Origin: an uncultured bacterium
GTDB lineage: Bacteria; JAAXHH01
Assembly (NCBI GenBank): GCA_913051705.1
Contig: CAJXCW010000026.1
Span: 1-32,275 of the forward strand
Length of the DNA: 32,275 nt
Direction of reading: 5' to 3'
Shown here: one piece after another, positions 1 to 7,926 of the stretch
How the letters are laid out: every line of letters begins with the position of its first letter
Position numbering within the stretch: the stretch's first letter is position 1
Notes under the pieces: model-generated
Told to the model about the DNA's origin: nothing
Database searches by the model: none
What the model saw: the letters and a program-made list of their open reading frames with translations, nothing else
Translations under genes and position numbers: made by a program

Positions 1-1
1 A

Positions 2-472
2 CTAGAGCGCATAAAACTGCGGCGCCGGCTGAATGCCGAAGATGAGGGCTGGCTCGCACCATTGGTCCGCACGAACCCGAGATCCGAGATCAAGTCGCTG
101 CACAGTCCGATCTGGGCTTCGCGTCCACGCGCAAGGCCCGCTGTCGACGTCGATGGGATGACTCCGGAGGACTCGCGCGTTTTTCTGGATCAGCTCGAGG
201 CACACGTCCTGCAACCCCAGTTCCGGTACGACCACCCGCACGTGCCCGGAGACGTGACCCTGTGGGACAACTATATGACCCTGCACAACTCTCCGCCGAT
301 CAAATCGAATATCAGCTCGATCGACGACGCCCGACTGCTTTACCGCTTGAGCTGTAAGGGTGAGCCGGCCCTGTCGCTGCCGCGGCGGGACGAAGGGGAG
401 TGGCTTGCAGCCCATATCGCCGGCAGCTACTCGACGCCTCAGGAGATAATCGACATCCAGGCAGCCTGGTAG
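2..472 (+). CDS. TauD/TfdA-family dioxygenase, C-terminal part (5' end outside window)
   Basis: The reading frame is open from base 2 with no start inside the window, so this is the last ~156 codons of a gene entering from the left. It looks like the C-terminal half of an Fe(II)/2-oxoglutarate-dependent dioxygenase of the TauD/TfdA family. The stretch RTNPRSEIKSL resembles the family's R-T-H-P-x-T-G-R-x-x-L segment. HVPGDVTLWDNYMTLH resembles the G-D-(x)3-W-D-N-(x)3-H block whose last His is the distal iron ligand. The first His and the Asp ligand would lie upstream. Such enzymes hydroxylate small substrates using 2-oxoglutarate and O2; the substrate cannot be read here. The family call is fairly firm, a specific function is not. 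Confidence 0.7.
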   Translation, partial: LERIKLRRRLNAEDEGWLAPLVRTNPRSEIKSLHSPIWASRPRARPAVDVDGMTPEDSRVFLDQLEAHVLQPQFRYDHPHVPGDVTLWDNYMTLHNSPPIKSNISSIDDARLLYRLSCKGEPALSLPRRDEGEWLAAHIAGSYSTPQEIIDIQAAW

Positions 473-568
473 GTTGCCATTCAGGGCCGAGACCGATATA
501 TCAGGGTCTCCGTTACAAAGTTGAAGCTCAATTTCGAATCTTGGAAACCAGTAAATTGCGAGTGAAAT

Positions 569-2122
569 GTGAAGGCCGCCCTGGAATTAAAACTGAGTTT
601 GGATCAGGCTGAAGATCCTTCAATACAACGCAAACTGCTGGCAGAACAATTGAACATCTCCCCCCAACTCATTACGGCAGTGAAGTTGATTCGGCGATCG
701 ATAGACGCCCGAAAAAAAGCAATTCGGGTGCATCTGAAATTCGACGTATTCTGGGATGAACCGGCCCCCTCTGAAATACCCATCACCAAAAAGTATGCCC
801 AAATTTCTTCGATGCGTAAGGCCGTGATCGTTGGAAGCGGCCCTGCCGGTATGTTTGCGGCGTTGACGTTGATCGAACGTGGTATAAAACCTATTATCGT
901 CGAACGTGGTAAAAAGGTCAGACCACGTCGCAGGGACCTCGCGGCGATCCAGCGTAAAGGCCTGGTGAATCCTGATAGCAATTATTGTTTTGGCGAAGGG
1001 GGCGCCGGCACGTTTTCGGATGGGAAACTATACACGCGCGCCACCAAACGCGGAAATGTGGAAGCCGTCTTACGCACCTTGATCGCACACGGCGCGCATC
1101 CCGACATTCTGGTTGACACTCATCCGCATATCGGTTCAAACAAATTGCCCGAGGTGGTCGTAGCTATGCGGGAAAGTATTCTTGACGCGGGTGGAGAAAT
1201 ATGGTTTGAAAATCGTGTCACTGATTTGATTGTGGACCGGCAACGACGCATTAAAGGGGTAGTATCGGCGACTGGAAACCGATTTGAAGGAGAAGCTGTT
1301 ATTCTGGCTTCCGGGCATTCGGCTCGGGATGTTTTCGAATTGTTGCAGCGCTATGGCATTGACATGGAGGCTAAATCCTTTGCCATGGGCCTGCGTATTG
1401 AGCATCCCCAGCCCTTGATTGATCGCATTCAATACCATATGACGAAACGGGATCCCCGGTTGCCCGCAGCCAGTTATAGATTGACAGAAACGGTGCAGGG
1501 ACGCGGTGTGTTCTCCTTTTGTATGTGTCCCGGTGGATTTATTATTCCGGCAGCAACCGACTCTGACGAAGTGGTGGTCAACGGCATGAGCCTGTCGCGT
1601 CGCGATTCCCCTTATGCCAATTCGGGCATCGTGGTCTCCGTGGAGCCTGCCGATCTCGCGCCTTATCAGGAGCACGGCGCCTTAGCAGGCGTAGTTTTTC
1701 AAAAAGAGTTAGAGCATATGGCGTTTCAAGCTGGCGGTGGTCAGCAGCGGGCGCCGGCTCAGCGCGTCACCGATTTCCTGGAAGGACGCCTATCCTCGGA
1801 TTTGCCTCCTTGCAGCTATCACCCTGGACTGACCTCAGTGCGCCTGCACCAACTGTTGCCGGATTCGCTTGTAAAACGATTGCAGGAAGGGGTCCGAAAA
1901 TTTGAACATAAAATGCGGGGGTATGTGACGAAGGAAGCGGTGGTCGTTGGGGTCGAATCCCGCACCAGTACGCCTACTCGAATTCCCCGAGATCCTCATA
2001 CCCTTGAACACCCTGTAATTCCAGGATTGTACCCCTGTGGCGAAGGCGCGGGATATGCCGGAGGCATTGTCTCCGCCGCCATGGACGGAATACGGGTTGC
2101 GGAAGCCTATAGCAGGTCCTGA
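569..2122 (+). CDS. FAD-dependent dehydrogenase (COG2509-like)
   Basis: 517 residues. An N-terminal ~80-residue lead (helical, lysine-rich, then HLKFDVFW) precedes a Rossmann FAD-binding motif VIVGSGPAGMFAAL at about residues 87-100 and the ribose-binding acidic residue in IIVERG. The FGEGGAGTFSDGKL segment (~residues 141-154) and the C-terminal YPCGEGAGYAGGIVSAAMDG block (~490-510) are typical of the uncharacterised NAD(P)/FAD-dependent oxidoreductases of COG2509. Length and domain order fit that family, whose physiological substrate is unknown. GTG at 569 is chosen because it keeps the family's N-terminal lead; the preceding in-frame ATG option is closed at once by a stop. It stands alone: 96 bp separate it from the dioxygenase, and only relics follow. 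Confidence 0.85.
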   Translation: MKAALELKLSLDQAEDPSIQRKLLAEQLNISPQLITAVKLIRRSIDARKKAIRVHLKFDVFWDEPAPSEIPITKKYAQISSMRKAVIVGSGPAGMFAALTLIERGIKPIIVERGKKVRPRRRDLAAIQRKGLVNPDSNYCFGEGGAGTFSDGKLYTRATKRGNVEAVLRTLIAHGAHPDILVDTHPHIGSNKLPEVVVAMRESILDAGGEIWFENRVTDLIVDRQRRIKGVVSATGNRFEGEAVILASGHSARDVFELLQRYGIDMEAKSFAMGLRIEHPQPLIDRIQYHMTKRDPRLPAASYRLTETVQGRGVFSFCMCPGGFIIPAATDSDEVVVNGMSLSRRDSPYANSGIVVSVEPADLAPYQEHGALAGVVFQKELEHMAFQAGGGQQRAPAQRVTDFLEGRLSSDLPPCSYHPGLTSVRLHQLLPDSLVKRLQEGVRKFEHKMRGYVTKEAVVVGVESRTSTPTRIPRDPHTLEHPVIPGLYPCGEGAGYAGGIVSAAMDGIRVAEAYSRS

Positions 2123-2139
2123 TGTAGACAATCGATCCG

Positions 2140-2315
2140 CATCTGTAAAATGCATCTATCGGAAATATCTTCAAGGAAATTTCACTGTCCCGCGCCCCGT
2201 CGGTGTGGCGGGTATAGTAGGTCACCAGCACCTCATCATCCTGGAACAGCACGGCGGCGTAGGCGGCATCATGGTCCGGGCGTTGATCAATGTCTTTGAA
2301 AGGTCCCCAGGTATG
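2140..2315 (-). pseudogene. Sialidase/BNR-type hydrolase, C-terminal relic
   Basis: Read on the minus strand from 2315, the frame gives HTWGPFKDIDQRPDHDAAYA, then DDEVLVTYYTRHTDGARDSE and LKIFPIDAF. This pattern (D-H-D-A-A-Y, D-E-V-L-V-T-Y-Y-T, R-D-S-E-I) resembles the last strands of sialidase-like six-bladed propeller proteins. There is no start, and upstream it joins directly to sequence of a different gene (permease-like) in another frame, so this is a fragment. The family assignment is by eye and moderate. Confidence 0.45.
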
Positions 2316-2500
2316 GACGTGAGCGGCGTAATGCGTAGCGCCTGCAGCGTGCCCCCACTCTTCTCCAGAAGCACAAGCGAGGCGCCGATCATATAAGTCG
2401 TGCTGCCAAGGCCCCCCAGATAGAAAACGGCCAACAGCCTACCGGCGTAGTCGGGGTGGACGAAGAAACGCCCCGCCAATGCCGACCAGAACACCTGTCG
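2316..2500 (-). pseudogene. ABC-2 type permease relic
   Basis: The minus strand reads FYLGGLGSTTYMIGASLVLL followed by EKSGGTLQALRITPL. The E-K-x-x-G-T-L-x-A-L-x-x-T-P-L signature is the cytoplasmic loop after the second membrane helix of ABC-2 (drug or polysaccharide export) permeases. Only about 60 residues are recognisable. The downstream end runs straight into the sialidase-like fragment near 2316, so a deletion or recombination joint is likely there. No nucleotide-binding partner gene is nearby. Confidence 0.45.
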
Positions 2501-2728
2501 AATGAAATTCTTAGGTCGCTTTCGACAACGAAGGAAGCGAGAGGAGATCAACAGTGCACGGTGCAGGTCACCAGAGCAAAGTGAGAAGGAGGACGGCCAT
2601 GAAGCCCTCCGGCGCAAGGGGAGCATAGGGTACGTCAGGACTGTGTATAAGAGCCCGTCTTTTTATACGAGTCTGAATACGTATGGTTTCAGGAAATAAT
2701 ACATCCCTGTTTACTGCCTCCGGTGCCG

Positions 2729-2791
2729 GCGCAAATCTTCTACAAGGAATACCCCAGGAATCCGATCTGGCTGTTCACCAACCAAGGGTTG
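2729..2791 (+). pseudogene. Relic of an LVIVD-repeat lipoprotein gene (second copy of the 10513 gene)
   Basis: Bases 2756-2791 match 12163-12198, near the 3' end of the intact LVIVD gene, at 32 of 36 positions by eye. The frame here reads IFYKEYPRNPIWLFTNQG, against VYMEYDRNLIWLFTNHG in the intact protein. Nothing else of the gene is left on either side, so this is the scar of a lost paralogue. Confidence 0.65.
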
Positions 2792-3198
2792 ACAAAGGCA
2801 TGCGAAAATCGTATCTTTCCATTTACGGAATGTCTCCTTTTAATGGATAATCACTATCGTACCCATCAACGTAGTAAACACGGCCTTTAACGGGACGCTT
2901 TGAAGACGTTTTAAATAATGCTTATCACCGTCTTTGGTGTGCACAACCGCATCCAGTTCAGAGACTTGCTCTGGACTGAGGAAGAGAGATATCACTGATA
3001 TCCAGAACGACCTGGAGATTAAACACTTCTATAACGAAAGGGGGACAAAGTTAGTATTTATTTTGCCAACCAAGTTTATTCGCTATCAAAGGCGTGTTTT
3101 CGATCTTACTAGGAAAAACTTGATGGCTTGGAGGTAATGGTTCGATGAACTATTACACATGTGAACGGCGATGAAAAATCGCGTGGTCCAATGTCAAT
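2792..3198. other. Gene-poor stretch without a recognisable gene
   Basis: I see no supported gene here. On the minus strand an open stretch ending at 2840 contains SELDAVVHTKDGDKHYLKRL, which looks protein-like but has no start and no family that I recognise; it may be another relic. A 67-codon plus-strand frame (2934-3137) has no ribosome binding site and no recognisable content. Confidence 0.4.
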
Positions 3199-3227
3199 GT
3201 TGATATCAGGGACAACAGGATATCAAC
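3199..3227. repeat. Perfect 9-bp inverted repeat upstream of the small lipoprotein gene
   Basis: GTTGATATC (3199-3207) and GATATCAAC (3219-3227) are exact reverse complements with an 11-base loop. The repeat ends 23 bases before the lipoprotein ATG, so it could be an operator or a leader hairpin. No promoter is clear around it. Confidence 0.5.
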
Positions 3228-3250
3228 CGCCATTTTAAAAGGGAGATACA

Positions 3251-3469
3251 ATGGACAAGCTATTAGCAAGATATCTCGGTATATTCGTTTTGGCCCTGTG
3301 CCTGGGCTTTGCCGCGTGCAACGGCAGCGAACCTGCAGTGGAGGAGCAAGCGGAACCGACCGAGAATGTCGCTACTGAAGCGGTAGCCGATAGTGCAGCT
3401 GCAGTTTCAGAAGGTGACACCGCGGAAACCGTTGAGTCAGAGGCGGAGACCCCGCCAGAAGGTGAATAG
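3251..3469 (+). CDS. Small acidic lipoprotein
   Basis: 72 residues. A short positively charged N-terminus and a hydrophobic core (YLGIFVLALCLGFAAC) end in a lipobox-like F-A-A-C with Cys at about residue 23. The rest (roughly 49 residues) is an unstructured tail of Glu, Ala, Thr, Val and Ser with almost no basic residue. This fits a lipid-anchored, acidic periplasmic or surface peptide of unknown role. The start is supported by an AGGGAGA ribosome binding site 4-10 bases upstream. It is monocistronic: an inverted repeat precedes it and a hairpin terminator follows 8 bases after the stop. I do not recognise a named family. Confidence 0.75.
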   Translation: MDKLLARYLGIFVLALCLGFAACNGSEPAVEEQAEPTENVATEAVADSAAAVSEGDTAETVESEAETPPEGE

Positions 3470-3477
3470 GTAAAAAC

Positions 3478-3525
3478 GCAGGTCGTGGCTCCCAATACCA
3501 CGACCTGCTGATTTCATCTTTTGTT
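3478..3525 (+). terminator. Hairpin terminator after the small lipoprotein gene
   Basis: GCAGGTCGTGG (3478-3488) pairs perfectly with CCACGACCTGC (3498-3508) around a 9-base loop. The stem is followed after a few bases by a T-rich run (ATTTCATCTTTTGTT). The run of T is imperfect, so termination efficiency is uncertain. Confidence 0.7.
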
Positions 3526-3639
3526 ATAACCTGCATCTTATTCGTAAAGTCAGAAGTAGAGAGCTTGATGCGTAGGCTGTTGCAGATGGTGTTACGGGCC
3601 CTCCTTTAGGGCCGCTGATAAGATCGTGTTTCCAGCTAT

Positions 3640-3941
3640 TCCAACACCCCCTCCGATCATATCGTATGAGAGCAATGCCTCCAAATCGTCTACCCAATGG
3701 CTCCTGATCTCCTCTTTCTACCCTGACCGCAAAACATCGGCGTGTGCCATCTTCTTCCAATAGAGCATTCTCATCTGTGACACCATATAGGCCAGATTCT
3801 TTTTTCGCCTTTTGCCTTATGTAAACGGGGGAATGAGTGCTTCTTCTACATACGTATCCCATCTATAAAATCCAATCTATCAAGATGGATATTTGAGAGC
3901 AATGGACTGATGATTTCGCCTACCACGTGACATCCACGGTG
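3640..3941 (-). pseudogene. Group II intron reverse transcriptase/maturase relic
   Basis: On the minus strand one frame (3941 to 3846) gives EIISPLLSNIHLDRLD, the RT block normally written G-G-x-I-S-P-L-L-x-N-I-x-L-x-x-L-D in group II intron proteins. After a one-base frame change the next frame (from 3855 down) gives YVEEALIPPFT, a stop, then GKRRKKNLAY, which matches the conserved segment that follows that block in LtrA-type proteins, normally ending I-P-x-Y-T-x-G-K-R-R. A further stop follows. The catalytic Y-A-D-D block, the X/maturase domain and intron RNA domain V are not found. This is a dead remnant of a retroelement. Confidence 0.65.
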
Positions 3942-4173
3942 GGATCGAAATCCGCGTGCATTATTGGTGAATGGTGGTTCATGTCATGCTTCCAGGATGG
4001 AACACATGACCTCTTGAATCATTTTGTCAGACCAGGTAGGAATTCGTGCAGTTGTTGCTAAGTCTCAAAGAAATGGGGGTTGCCATTGAGACGGTCATCC
4101 TAGGGGCTTCACCTCGGGTGCTTCCCATCAGGAATTCCACGTTAAATTGTCGAAAGTACGTGATATATGGTAG

Positions 4174-4521
4174 CTATGCGCTGTCTTCACCGTCACCGTC
4201 ACCACCAAGGCCAGTCATGGAAGCCACGCATCTTATCACAACGACAACAGCAGCGGCGTTAACTAATGCGCTGACATTGCCAAGAATAGAGTTAACATAA
4301 CCACCCAGCACCGGAATTGCATCGATTCCGCCGCTTACAGCTGCCAACCCTAACGCAAATACAAGAAAACCAGTGGTGTCGTCTTTACCTACAGCCAAGA
4401 TTCCTACTACGACTCCCAAAACCGCCAATATAATAGCTGAAGCCGGTATGGGCACACCAACTCCACCAATAATTGCGACCACTAAACCTAACCAAATAGC
4501 AATTCGTTCAACTAATTGCAT
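4174..4521 (-). CDS. Small integral membrane protein, four predicted helices
   Basis: 115 residues with about four hydrophobic segments: near residues 6-24, 27-44, 50-72 and 80-103. A short polar turn holds KDDTTGF, and a C-terminal GGDGDGED tail follows the last helix. The layout (two short helices, a K/N-D-T-T-x-F turn, two more helices) resembles small conserved hypothetical membrane proteins found in archaea and some bacteria; no function is known to me. The start at 4521 is preferred over an upstream ATG because a strong purine-rich ribosome binding site (AAGGGGG) lies 7 bases before it. A minus-strand TTGACA at 4654-4649 with TATAGT at 4628-4623 could be its promoter, but the 20-base spacing is too wide. 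Confidence 0.7.
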   Translation of the reverse strand: MQLVERIAIWLGLVVAIIGGVGVPIPASAIILAVLGVVVGILAVGKDDTTGFLVFALGLAAVSGGIDAIPVLGGYVNSILGNVSALVNAAAVVVVIRCVASMTGLGGDGDGEDSA

Positions 4522-5048
4522 TTCAAACCCCCTTCGAAATGCTCGGTTCAATGAAAAAAGCTATTGGGAATTATGATGACAGGGAGCACCGTCGAGGCGA
4601 TCACCCTTTTTAAAGGAATATCACTATAGAATACCTTTGGGTGACTAATGTCAAGTAATATCCGGAATTGATTTCTATCCTGTTCGATATTTCAACCGAT
4701 CCAACCTACGAAAAGTCTGTCTTTCATAGGTTGGACATTACCCTTTGGAGGAATCAAGAAGGCGGACAATCAGGCTGTTTATTCCCCTTGTACGGATCGT
4801 CACGGCGCGTAACGATCCCCTTTCCGGATCATCAGACACCATCTGGATTTTGTCAGATGCACTATTCACGGAACCAACAGTCACGGAATTGGAAACCGTT
4901 GAGGCAGAGTGGGCTTCGCACGGCGTAAATACATACGTCCGAACTTTGCTCGTGGAAAACGCCACAGGCGCCGCCCCTCGCTCTTTCGACAACGCAGGAT
5001 AGAAGGATGGAAGGTTTACCTCAACCCCCTCCACTTTACATCCTGTTT
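4522..5048. other. Intergenic stretch with no confident gene
   Basis: It holds the hairpin at 4701-4734 and two overlapping open frames on opposite strands: plus 4745-5002, with a TTG start and no family recognised, and minus 5034-4738. Neither has a convincing ribosome binding site or known motifs. The plus frame (85 codons, containing SDTIWILSDALF) looks the more protein-like of the two but I cannot support it as a gene. Confidence 0.4.
4701..4734. repeat. Hairpin-forming inverted repeat
   Basis: CCAACCTACGAAA (4701-4713) and TTTCATAGGTTGG (4722-4734) pair at 12 of 13 positions around an 8-base loop. There is no T-run on either side, so it is not a clear intrinsic terminator. It may be a leftover of a small repeat element. 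Confidence 0.5.
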
Positions 5049-6077
5049 TTACAGCGGGAGTGAAAAAGTTTTCTCCTCCACCATACTGCGGTTGACGGCT
5101 TCGGTGAATTCCATGTATTTCAGCCCTATATCGAACGGTGTGTATGTGACCTTCTCTACGCCTATGATGGCGTTGATAAATTCCTGCTCAACCCGCCAGC
5201 CGCCTCGGTCTTCATCCCGGATCTCGATCTCCTGCAGGGCCTCGTCACCCCGTTTAGCGCCAAATAGTTTTTTATTGGCCATTTTTATGGTGCCTTCGCT
5301 GCCGTAGATCATTGCTCCGTTTTCATCGGCCAGACCCTGCACAGAGGAGATTTTCATGTACCCCTGGGCCCCGCAGGCCAGCTCCATGATAACATCGATG
5401 TGGTCCGGCACCCGCACGGCACATGCCATACCGGTTTCAGGGTCTGTGCGCGTCTTCACGAAGGTCTTACCCTTCGCAAAGACACTGACGGCATCGCCCA
5501 TCCATCCTATCATGGATTCGTACCAGATCCCTGCAGTCATAATGTTCATGCCGCTCAGGTCATAGTCTTGTCGCCAGTGCATCGGGCTGTCTTTGTCGAG
5601 AAAGGTCCCTGCGGATCGGACTTCTACGCTAAGGATATCGCCAACGTAGCCTTCTGCGATGAGCCGCTGAATGGTCTTATCCGCCCACAGCGTCATGGGT
5701 GCGGGGACGACCTGGGCGATCAGATCGGGATTTTCATGGGCGGCATCCCGCATGAGATGCGCTTCTTCGGCGTTCATGGCCATGCGGGCCTCGACCAGAA
5801 TATGTTTGCCTGCAGAGATCGCTGCCAGCGTGGTAGCACAGTGAAGATACGGCCAGGTGCCGACTACGATCGCATCCGTATCATCCGCCGCGATCAACTC
5901 ATTCCAGTTTTCGTAAATGCTCGGGATGCCGAACTGCGTGGCCACACGTTCCGACGAGGCCCGGCTCCGGTTACACACGCTGACGATTTCCACCCCATCG
6001 ATCGCCTGCAACAATGGGATGTGACTGCTGACGGTATTTTGGCCCGCCCCGACGATACCTATACGAATCTTGTCCAT
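5049..6077 (-). CDS. Gfo/Idh/MocA-family oxidoreductase
   Basis: 342 residues. The N-terminal Rossmann domain has IRIGIVGAGQNTVSSH (residues 4-19), then DDTDAIVVGTWPYLH. The C-terminal alpha/beta dimer domain follows (WRQDYDLSGMNIMTAGIW region). Family members use NAD(P) to oxidise or reduce sugars, inositols and related polyols in the cytoplasm. The usual E-K-P motif, whose Lys takes part in catalysis, reads E-A-R here (residues 96-98, HILVEARMAMN), so either the chemistry is changed or catalysis uses another residue. GGAG lies 9 bases before ATG 6077. It is the last gene of the minus-strand cluster, 62 bp after the SGNH hydrolase. Confidence 0.88.
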   Translation of the reverse strand: MDKIRIGIVGAGQNTVSSHIPLLQAIDGVEIVSVCNRSRASSERVATQFGIPSIYENWNELIAADDTDAIVVGTWPYLHCATTLAAISAGKHILVEARMAMNAEEAHLMRDAAHENPDLIAQVVPAPMTLWADKTIQRLIAEGYVGDILSVEVRSAGTFLDKDSPMHWRQDYDLSGMNIMTAGIWYESMIGWMGDAVSVFAKGKTFVKTRTDPETGMACAVRVPDHIDVIMELACGAQGYMKISSVQGLADENGAMIYGSEGTIKMANKKLFGAKRGDEALQEIEIRDEDRGGWRVEQEFINAIIGVEKVTYTPFDIGLKYMEFTEAVNRSMVEEKTFSLPL

Positions 6078-6139
6078 GGATTAGACTCCTTGATGATCTG
6101 TGATGAATAGTGCCATTCCAGTTTGAAAGATAGGCGTTT

Positions 6140-7141
6140 TCAACCCATGTGGCCTTTCATGAGAAACGACAGATTTCGGGCCATCTGTTCAAAACCTGTT
6201 GGAGAAGGATGCACCAGATCGGTAGTCAGACCGGTCACGGAAGTCAAGATGTCCTTGCCCGATACATGCACCAATCTGGGCATATCCAGACGCTGCACCT
6301 GCTCTTTCACGATAGCACGGAAAGCCTCCGCCTTTTCATTGCCTAAAAAATCATGGCGGCAGAGAAAAATATCGATACAGAATATCCATTTATCCGGGTG
6401 TTTCTCCGCGATGGTGGTGATGAAATAATCGATCTTTTCTCTAAACTCTTCTACTTCAAAACGAGGAATGACATTGATCCCCATCTCGAGCGTGGCCACG
6501 TCCCAATCGGTTCGTTCGGCAAGAAAATCGGCCATCTCCGCTTCCATATGGGCGCCGCCGCCGAAACCCATGTTAAACAGATCGGCGCCGAGTAACTGAG
6601 CGGTGCGGAAGGCGTACGTGCCGGTTGGACGAATGGTAGTATTCCCATGCGTTATCGACGAGCCGTAAGCAAGATATTTGAGCGACGGGCTCTGATTCGC
6701 TCGGGGGAGAGCAGTATCCCCTTCGATAGAAATCAGCTTAACAGGCGGACGCCAGGGAAGCACCACTCGCGTGAGGGCCGTGTCGAACAACGCCTCCTCC
6801 TTTACCGTAACCTGATGGAGCAAATCCATATGTTCCGGTCTCTCGATCACCACCTCGGTGGGCGTTGCGGTGATCGCATGCACGGACTTCAGGAAATCCC
6901 CCTGATACACCTCGGCAATCGATGGTTGATCAGGATTGGTATTTAACAGCGTAATCACAACCCGCTCCCCGACCATGTTAAATCGTATTTCACTGCCGGT
7001 CGCCTGCAACGCATTATTTTTGGCCGAATCGTTCAACATCAAACGCAGGTTATTCGGTATCCGGCAGAAGATCTTACCCTTGCCAGTCTCATCATCCAGT
7101 AATTCGTGCATGTTATGCAATGCTACATTTTTATAAATCAT
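6140..7141 (-). CDS. SGNH/GDSL-family hydrolase with N-terminal beta domain
   Basis: 333 residues. The N-terminal ~150 residues are beta-rich without a recognisable motif. The C-terminal SGNH domain carries block I YGSSITHG (nucleophile Ser162), block II GFGGGAHME (from Gly192), block III EMGIN (Asn223) and block V DLVHP (Asp308, His311). All four catalytic elements are therefore present, and the two-domain order resembles carbohydrate esterases such as CE2 and CE3 relatives. It probably removes acyl groups from a carbohydrate or similar ester; no signal peptide is visible, so action is cytoplasmic. ATG 7141 has GGAG 6 bases upstream. It sits 16 bp after the amidohydrolase gene in the same transcription unit. 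Confidence 0.82.
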   Translation of the reverse strand: MIYKNVALHNMHELLDDETGKGKIFCRIPNNLRLMLNDSAKNNALQATGSEIRFNMVGERVVITLLNTNPDQPSIAEVYQGDFLKSVHAITATPTEVVIERPEHMDLLHQVTVKEEALFDTALTRVVLPWRPPVKLISIEGDTALPRANQSPSLKYLAYGSSITHGNTTIRPTGTYAFRTAQLLGADLFNMGFGGGAHMEAEMADFLAERTDWDVATLEMGINVIPRFEVEEFREKIDYFITTIAEKHPDKWIFCIDIFLCRHDFLGNEKAEAFRAIVKEQVQRLDMPRLVHVSGKDILTSVTGLTTDLVHPSPTGFEQMARNLSFLMKGHMG

Positions 7142-7157
7142 GGTTAACTCCGTGGTT

Positions 7158-7907
7158 TCAAATCCCTAATAGCCGTTCCGCATTACCACCCAGAGCCAGT
7201 CGCTTGGCCTCGTCGGAAATACGAGCGGTGATAATTTTACCGATCTGTGGTCGTGGGTCCATCAGCGGTACGTCGGAACCGAACAGCACACGATCCTTCC
7301 CGCCTTTTTCGACCAGTTCCTCGATAACGCCGGGCATCCGATAGGTTGAGCAGGTTTCCAGATAGATGTTTGGGTATTTCTGCACCGCTGCGATGGCTTC
7401 CGCACGCGCTTCAGGCACGTTACCGGAATGACCGGCGACGAAGTTCGCGTCGGGATACATCGGTGCGATGTCCTCGAGATACCGGGGCCTGTTGTTTTCA
7501 AGATGGTCCGTGTGAAAGATAATCGTCAGTCCACGTTCGTCGGCGAATGTATAGATTGGATGCCAGGGCGTCTGGTTAAACGGCCAGGACGTATACGGCG
7601 GATACAATTTGATGGCACGAAAATGCAACTCGTCGATCGCCCGTTCCAACTCCGGCAGCATAAGCTCCGGCATGGTAGGCGATACATAGGCGAACCCTAC
7701 AAACCGGTCCGGATGCTGCGCGATAAACTTCGCTGCCAGATCGTTGCCTGTCGTCCCATCCGGATGAAAAATGTGGAACAGGCAGGACACGTCGATGCCG
7801 ACGGCATCCATGGCATGGAGCATCAGCTTCGGATTATCATTCATCCCGAACCGCTCCCACCGACCTACATGGCCATGGAAATCAATCACGCGTATGCCGT
7901 CTATCAT
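7158..7907 (-). CDS. Amidohydrolase_2-family TIM-barrel metal hydrolase
   Basis: 249 residues. The metal-site motifs of the COG2159 amidohydrolase group are all visible: DFHGHVG (His11, His13), FHTDH (His132), VAGHSGN (His160) and FGSDVP (Asp212). The family hydrolyses or decarboxylates small ring or carboxylate substrates in the cytoplasm; the substrate is unknown here. A longer frame upstream is open to 8051, but the true start is ATG 7907: GGAG lies 9 bases before it, and the longer version would overlap the next gene and add a non-family N-terminus. It is 19 bp downstream of a related gene (7927-8676), which suggests an old tandem duplication. Confidence 0.85.
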   Translation of the reverse strand: MIDGIRVIDFHGHVGRWERFGMNDNPKLMLHAMDAVGIDVSCLFHIFHPDGTTGNDLAAKFIAQHPDRFVGFAYVSPTMPELMLPELERAIDELHFRAIKLYPPYTSWPFNQTPWHPIYTFADERGLTIIFHTDHLENNRPRYLEDIAPMYPDANFVAGHSGNVPEARAEAIAAVQKYPNIYLETCSTYRMPGVIEELVEKGGKDRVLFGSDVPLMDPRPQIGKIITARISDEAKRLALGGNAERLLGI

Positions 7908-7926
7908 GGGTGTTATCTCCGATGGG

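Noticed and set aside
1951-1960. GGTCGAATCC, like a tRNA T-loop
   Set aside because: No cloverleaf around it; it is inside a well-supported FAD-dehydrogenase gene.
2642-2653. TGTGTATAAGAG, a 12-base match to the Tn5 mosaic end / common library adaptor
   Set aside because: Only 12 of 19 bases match, the flanks differ, and no second end or transposase is present. Probably chance.
3524-3862. Minus-strand open frame of 112 codons
   Set aside because: It lies over the group II RT relic, and the recognisable RT residues are in the other two minus frames.
4046-4300. Plus-strand open frame of 84 codons
   Set aside because: Antisense to the small membrane protein, without ribosome binding site or plausible composition.
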